A stretch of 64,000 nucleotides of DNA from Bacillus_P idriensis_A (GTDB lineage: Bacteria; Bacillota; Bacilli; Bacillales; Bacillaceae), in assembly GCF_050483325.1 (NCBI RefSeq), contig NZ_JBCMYF010000007.1, positions 15,810-79,809 on the forward strand, given 5' to 3'. The translations under genes and the position numbers were made by a program. Positions 61,012 through 64,000 of this stretch are shown piece after piece (within the stretch, counting starts at the first letter, position 1; each line of letters opens with the position of its first letter). The notes under the pieces were generated by a model, which saw nothing but the letters and a program-made list of their open reading frames with translations, did no database searches and was not told the origin of the DNA.

Positions 61012-62484
61012 ATGAAAAAAGCAGTTGTTATTGGAGCCGGCTTAGGCGGATTATCCGCTGCAATCACACTTGCAAGCCGGGGTTTCACGGTGGATGTATT
61101 TGAGAAAAACGGTCACGCCGGAGGAAAATTGATGCCGGTGGATCTGGGAGACTATCATTTTGATTTCGGCCCAAATACGATTACAATGCCGCAAGTATTT
61201 GAGCGTGTTTTTTCGATTGCCGGCGAAAAGATGCAGGATTATATTGAAATGAAACAACTTGATGTTCATACACGTAATGTATTTGAAAACGGTGACGTGT
61301 TTGATTTTTCAAGCCGGGCGAAAGCCATGAAAAAACAGCTTGAGTCCTTAGATCCTTTTGCTTTTGAACACTATGATTCATTTTTAAAAGAGATTACAAG
61401 ACTCTACAAATTGTCAGAAACTCATTTTTTCCCGAAGATGTTTGAATCTTTTACAGACTATTTGTCTCCTTCTCTTGGAACTGCTCTTCTCAAGGTAAGA
61501 CCCCTTGAATCCATGCATCATTTTTTCAGCCGTTATTTTAAAAATCCTGACATTATAAAAGCACTTGACCGTTATGCGACTTATATTGGCTCCTCACCTT
61601 ATATTTCACCTGCCACATTTGCTATGATTGCCTATTTGGAGCTTTTACAGGGAGTCTTTTATGTCAAAGGCGGCAATGTGAAAATTGCTGAAGCATATTT
61701 GACAATAGCTGAGAAACTCGGGGTTCAGTTTCATTTTAACAGTGAAGTTAAGAAAATAGATGTTGAGAATAAGCGAGCGAACTGCGTATTGCTCTCAGAC
61801 GGACAAAGAATTGCGGCAGATGAATTTGTCATGAATGCCGACTTGCTTGAAGCTTACCCAAATCTCGTCCGCGAACAGGATCGGCCAAATTTCACCACAG
61901 CTAAACGAGACCGCTACCAGCCGTCCATCTCAGCATTCGTCATTCTGGCAGGATTAACGATTCGCAATTCGCAGTTGCTCCACCATAACGTCTTTTTTTC
62001 AGAGAACTATGAAACAGAGTTCCGTGAATTGTTTGCAAATCAGCAATACAGCGGATCTCCTACCATCTATATCAGCAATTCTTCTTATAGTGACCGTACT
62101 GTTTCCCCGCATGGAGACAATCTGTTTATCCTTGTCAATGCTCCTGCGCTGACTAAAGAAGGCACGCTTGTTATTAACGAAGAAGACTACAAAGAACGGA
62201 TTTACGATTTATTGGAAAAAAAAGGCGTGCAGATTCGCGGCCATCTTGCATGTGAGCGCATTATCACTCCGCTTGAGATATCAAATACGTTTGGGGCATA
62301 CCGCGGGGCACTGTATGGCATATCTGCCAACAGGAAAATTGATGCCTTTCTCCGCCCAGGCAACTTTGCAAAAGATATTAAGAATCTCTCCTTCGTCGGC
62401 GGAAGCACGCATCCAGGCGGAGGTTCGCCAATGGTAACATTAAGCGGAATCAATGTCGGTGAGGCTTTAGCAAAAAGATATTGA
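61012..62484 (+). CDS. CrtN/CrtI-type carotenoid desaturase or oxidase
   Basis: 490 residues from ATG 61012 (AAAGGA upstream). FAD-binding N-terminus KAVVIGAGLGGLSAAITLA (residues 3-21, in part), then GHAGGKLMPVDLGDYHFDFGPNTITMP and the C-terminal FAD contact SFVGGSTHPGGGSPMVTLSGIN (in part), as in phytoene/dehydrosqualene desaturases. Bacillus C30 clusters contain several paralogues (CrtNa desaturase, CrtNb/Nc oxidases); which this is cannot be said from one sequence. No crtM synthase is in the window. Terminated by a long hairpin. Confidence 0.88.
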   Translation: MKKAVVIGAGLGGLSAAITLASRGFTVDVFEKNGHAGGKLMPVDLGDYHFDFGPNTITMPQVFERVFSIAGEKMQDYIEMKQLDVHTRNVFENGDVFDFSSRAKAMKKQLESLDPFAFEHYDSFLKEITRLYKLSETHFFPKMFESFTDYLSPSLGTALLKVRPLESMHHFFSRYFKNPDIIKALDRYATYIGSSPYISPATFAMIAYLELLQGVFYVKGGNVKIAEAYLTIAEKLGVQFHFNSEVKKIDVENKRANCVLLSDGQRIAADEFVMNADLLEAYPNLVREQDRPNFTTAKRDRYQPSISAFVILAGLTIRNSQLLHHNVFFSENYETEFRELFANQQYSGSPTIYISNSSYSDRTVSPHGDNLFILVNAPALTKEGTLVINEEDYKERIYDLLEKKGVQIRGHLACERIITPLEISNTFGAYRGALYGISANRKIDAFLRPGNFAKDIKNLSFVGGSTHPGGGSPMVTLSGINVGEALAKRY

Positions 62485-62498
62485 ACGGCTTCAAGAGC

Positions 62499-62550
62499 GC
62501 GGCTGTCCAAAAGGCATTCTTACTGACTTATTGGACAGCCGCTTCTTTTG
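62499..62550 (+). terminator. Terminator of the carotenoid operon
   Basis: Perfect 12-bp arms GCGGCTGTCCAA / TTGGACAGCCGC with a 20-base loop, then TTCTTTTG. Confidence 0.8.
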
Positions 62551-62563
62551 GGACCGTGCTCCA

Positions 62564-62604
62564 ACAAAAAGTGGCTGCTCTTTGGAGAATGACGCCACTT
62601 TTCA
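62564..62604 (-). terminator. Terminator of metQ
   Basis: Minus strand AAAAGTGGC / GCCACTTTT stem with an 18-base loop followed by a TTTTTG tract, 49 bp beyond the metQ stop. Confidence 0.75.
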
Positions 62605-62652
62605 AGCTTTCCTTCGTTAAATGTGGCAGTACTGCAAGGATCTCCTTTCTCT

Positions 62653-63471
62653 CTATTGCTTCACTTCCATCCATTCAGGCTTTCCAAAGCCTGCAAAATC
62701 TTTATCAATCGCTTTTTCAAACCCTTCAGATTGAACAACTTCTTTTATATCTTCAGCAATCTCTGAATCTGCATCTTTCGTATTCATCACGACGCGGTTG
62801 CGGTGCACATCATTCATTTCCTCAAGCTTAACGGCATCTGCAAGATTCATTTTCGCGGCTAAAGCAAAATTCCCCGGTACTGCAGACAAGTCTGTATCCT
62901 CCACTGCTCTTGGCAATTGGGCAGCTTCTACAGGCACGAATGTTAATTTTTTCGGATTTTCAATCACATCTTTTTCAGATACCTGGATCGGACTCACATC
63001 TTCATCCAGCTCGACTAATCCTCCATCTTTCAAAATCTGAAGAGCACGCGCTGCGTTGGTTGGGTCATTCGGAATGGCGACAGTCGCGCCCTCCTTCACT
63101 TCACTGAGTGAATTGACTTTATTAGAATAGATTCCCATAGGTGCAGTAGGCACTGTAATCACTTCAGATAAATCCAATTTGCTTTGTTTTGCAAAAGTTT
63201 CCATATAGATTTTATGCTGAAACAGATTGGCATCAAGCTCATCATTGCCCAGCGCCTGATTTGGCTGAATGTAATCGTTAAACTGAACAACCTCAACCTC
63301 GTAGCCTTTTTGCTCAAGCCCCGGTTTGATGGCCAGTTCAACCATATCTGTGTAAGGTCCTGCTGAAGCTCCAATTTTGATCTTTTTCTTTTCTCCATCT
63401 GCTCCTTCTGCTCCGCATGCAGATAAAACTCCCATAACGAGTACAATAAGGGCTAAAACTAATTTTTTCAT
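62653..63471 (-). CDS. metQ: Methionine-binding lipoprotein MetQ
   Basis: 272 residues from ATG 63471 (TAGGAGGAG upstream). Signal peptide and lipobox LSAC (Cys about 20), then an NlpA/MetQ solute-binding domain (KIKIGASAGPYTDMVELA; QFNDYIQPNQALGNDELDANLFQHKIYM, in part; PNDPTNAARALQIL). It binds methionine outside the membrane for the MetNP importer. No metN or metP gene accompanies it in the window: downstream is the convergent carotenoid operon, upstream only the riboswitch and repeats. Regulation by SAM riboswitch confirms a methionine role. Confidence 0.93.
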   Translation of the reverse strand: MKKLVLALIVLVMGVLSACGAEGADGEKKKIKIGASAGPYTDMVELAIKPGLEQKGYEVEVVQFNDYIQPNQALGNDELDANLFQHKIYMETFAKQSKLDLSEVITVPTAPMGIYSNKVNSLSEVKEGATVAIPNDPTNAARALQILKDGGLVELDEDVSPIQVSEKDVIENPKKLTFVPVEAAQLPRAVEDTDLSAVPGNFALAAKMNLADAVKLEEMNDVHRNRVVMNTKDADSEIAEDIKEVVQSEGFEKAIDKDFAGFGKPEWMEVKQ

Positions 63472-63498
63472 TCTTTCTCCTCCTATTTTTCCACACAA

Positions 63499-63646
63499 AA
63501 AATTCCCCTTTCATTCAGAAAGAGGAATCGTATGTATGACGACTTATCTTCCAGAATGAACAATCATTCTGCAGGATTTAGCACCGTTCCATTTAAGGAG
63601 GTTGCCGGACTTCGCAGGGCCTGTTCCCTCAGTCTCTCTTGATAAG
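63499..63646 (-). promoter_or_regulatory. SAM-I (S-box) riboswitch controlling metQ
   Basis: On the minus strand GCTTATCAAGAGAGACTGAG opens the S-box; GGGAACAGGCCC, GAAGTCCGGCAACC and GGTGCTAAATCCTGCAG follow, and GATAAG closes P1 near 63543. The terminator is ATTCCTCTTTC / GAAAGGGGAAT (one G-U) then TTTTTT (63525-63499). Confidence 0.94.
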
Positions 63647-63776
63647 CTAGCTATTAAATTTGAATAACGTAATCTTATACTGTATATTTCAATCTGTCAA
63701 TCGCTATTTTAGAATAATCAAAATAGTGAGATATAAAATTGCTAATAATCATTGTTCCAATGAAGACCGTGGTTCA

Positions 63777-64000
63777 GCTATCAGGTCGGGTAAACTGCTT
63801 TTACCGCACTTTGCTTTGCTAATTAATCAAGTTTGTGCTGCTAAACTCCTTTTACAACACTTTCCCCTTTATTCCCGACCAAGTTTGTGCTGCTAAACTC
63901 CTTTTACAACACTTTCCCCTTTATACCCGACCAAGTTTGTGCTGCTAAACTCCTTTTACAACACTTTCCCCTTTATACCCGACCAAGTTTGTGCTGCTAA
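63777..64000. repeat. Tandem 52-bp repeat array, running off the right edge
   Basis: Exact-length 52-bp units start AAGTTTGTGCTGCTAAACTC at 63829, 63881, 63933 and 63985 (cut by the window end). A degenerate earlier unit occupies about 63777-63828. Copies 1-3 differ at one position only (ATTCCC versus ATACCC). Each unit has an imperfect dyad (GTGCTGCTAAA with TTTTACAACAC). There is no obvious open reading frame. The AT-rich stretch 63660-63776 holds nothing else recognised and should contain the metQ promoter. Confidence 0.92.

Noticed and set aside
63777..64000. CRISPR array at the right edge
   Set aside because: The whole 52-bp unit is repeated with almost no variation, so there are no unique spacers; no cas genes are present.

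Overview
The window is chromosomal DNA from a low-GC Gram-positive, spore-forming bacterium of the Bacillaceae. Gene order follows Bacillus subtilis closely: the argCJBD-carAB-argF / yjzC-yjzD / yjaU-yjaV / med-comZ / yjzB-fabH-fabF-yjaZ-appDF block is followed on its other side by the yitW-yitV-yitU ... yitT-yitS ... yitL-yitK-yitJ block. Differences from B. subtilis (a cobalamin-dependent MetH, a CruF/CrtN carotenoid cluster, a membrane-anchored amylase beside a maltodextrin importer) point to a Metabacillus-like relative; that placement is inference. No rRNA, tRNA, CRISPR array, prophage or intact insertion sequence was seen.

Layout. Bases 1-8.3 kb (minus): oligopeptide ABC ATPases (one cut by the window edge), the metalloprotease-like YjaZ, fatty-acid initiation enzymes FabF/FabH behind a FapR-type operator, competence genes comZ and med, and yjaV/yjaU. 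8.4-9.3 kb: small genes yjzD and yjzC and an internally deleted uppP remnant. 9.4-18.75 kb (minus): a seven-gene arginine operon from acetylglutamate to citrulline, with arginine-specific carbamoyl-phosphate synthase embedded. 19-29.4 kb: yit-type housekeeping genes, a BsuPI-like lipoprotein, a BMP-family lipoprotein paired with a chemoreceptor, and CvfB. 29.6-35.1 kb: a SAM-I riboswitch controlling the yitJ-metH methionine pair. 35.2-38.7 kb: an SDR enzyme, two tiny membrane peptides, pyrophosphatase PpaC and an aminoglycoside-phosphotransferase-fold kinase, the last joined to a 1408-residue TPR protein (to 42.9 kb) with an embedded C39-like protease domain. 43.2-45.6 kb: a membrane-anchored penicillin-acylase-type Ntn hydrolase.

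46-54.7 kb is a maltodextrin system: binding protein and two permeases, an extracellular tethered alpha-amylase and a LacI regulator on the minus strand, divergent from a cytoplasmic neopullulanase. Three LacI/CcpA-type operators lie in the divergent gap and one before the regulator gene. The importer ATPase is not here. 54.7-59 kb holds a 2Fe-2S ferredoxin, an AraC regulator, a MATE exporter and an ammonium transporter preceded by an exact TnrA/GlnR box. 59.5-62.5 kb is a three-gene carotenoid operon (CruF-like, acyltransferase, CrtN-like). 62.6-63.65 kb is an orphan metQ under a second SAM-I riboswitch.

The least explained material is non-coding. Tandem arrays with a period of 52-53 bp lie at 19.0, 22.0 and 63.8 kb (the first two related in sequence), and a separate 123-bp hairpin-bearing element occurs once at 28.8 kb and about three times in tandem at 59.0 kb. 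Many small genes and several starts (yjzC, yjzD, yitJ) use TTG.
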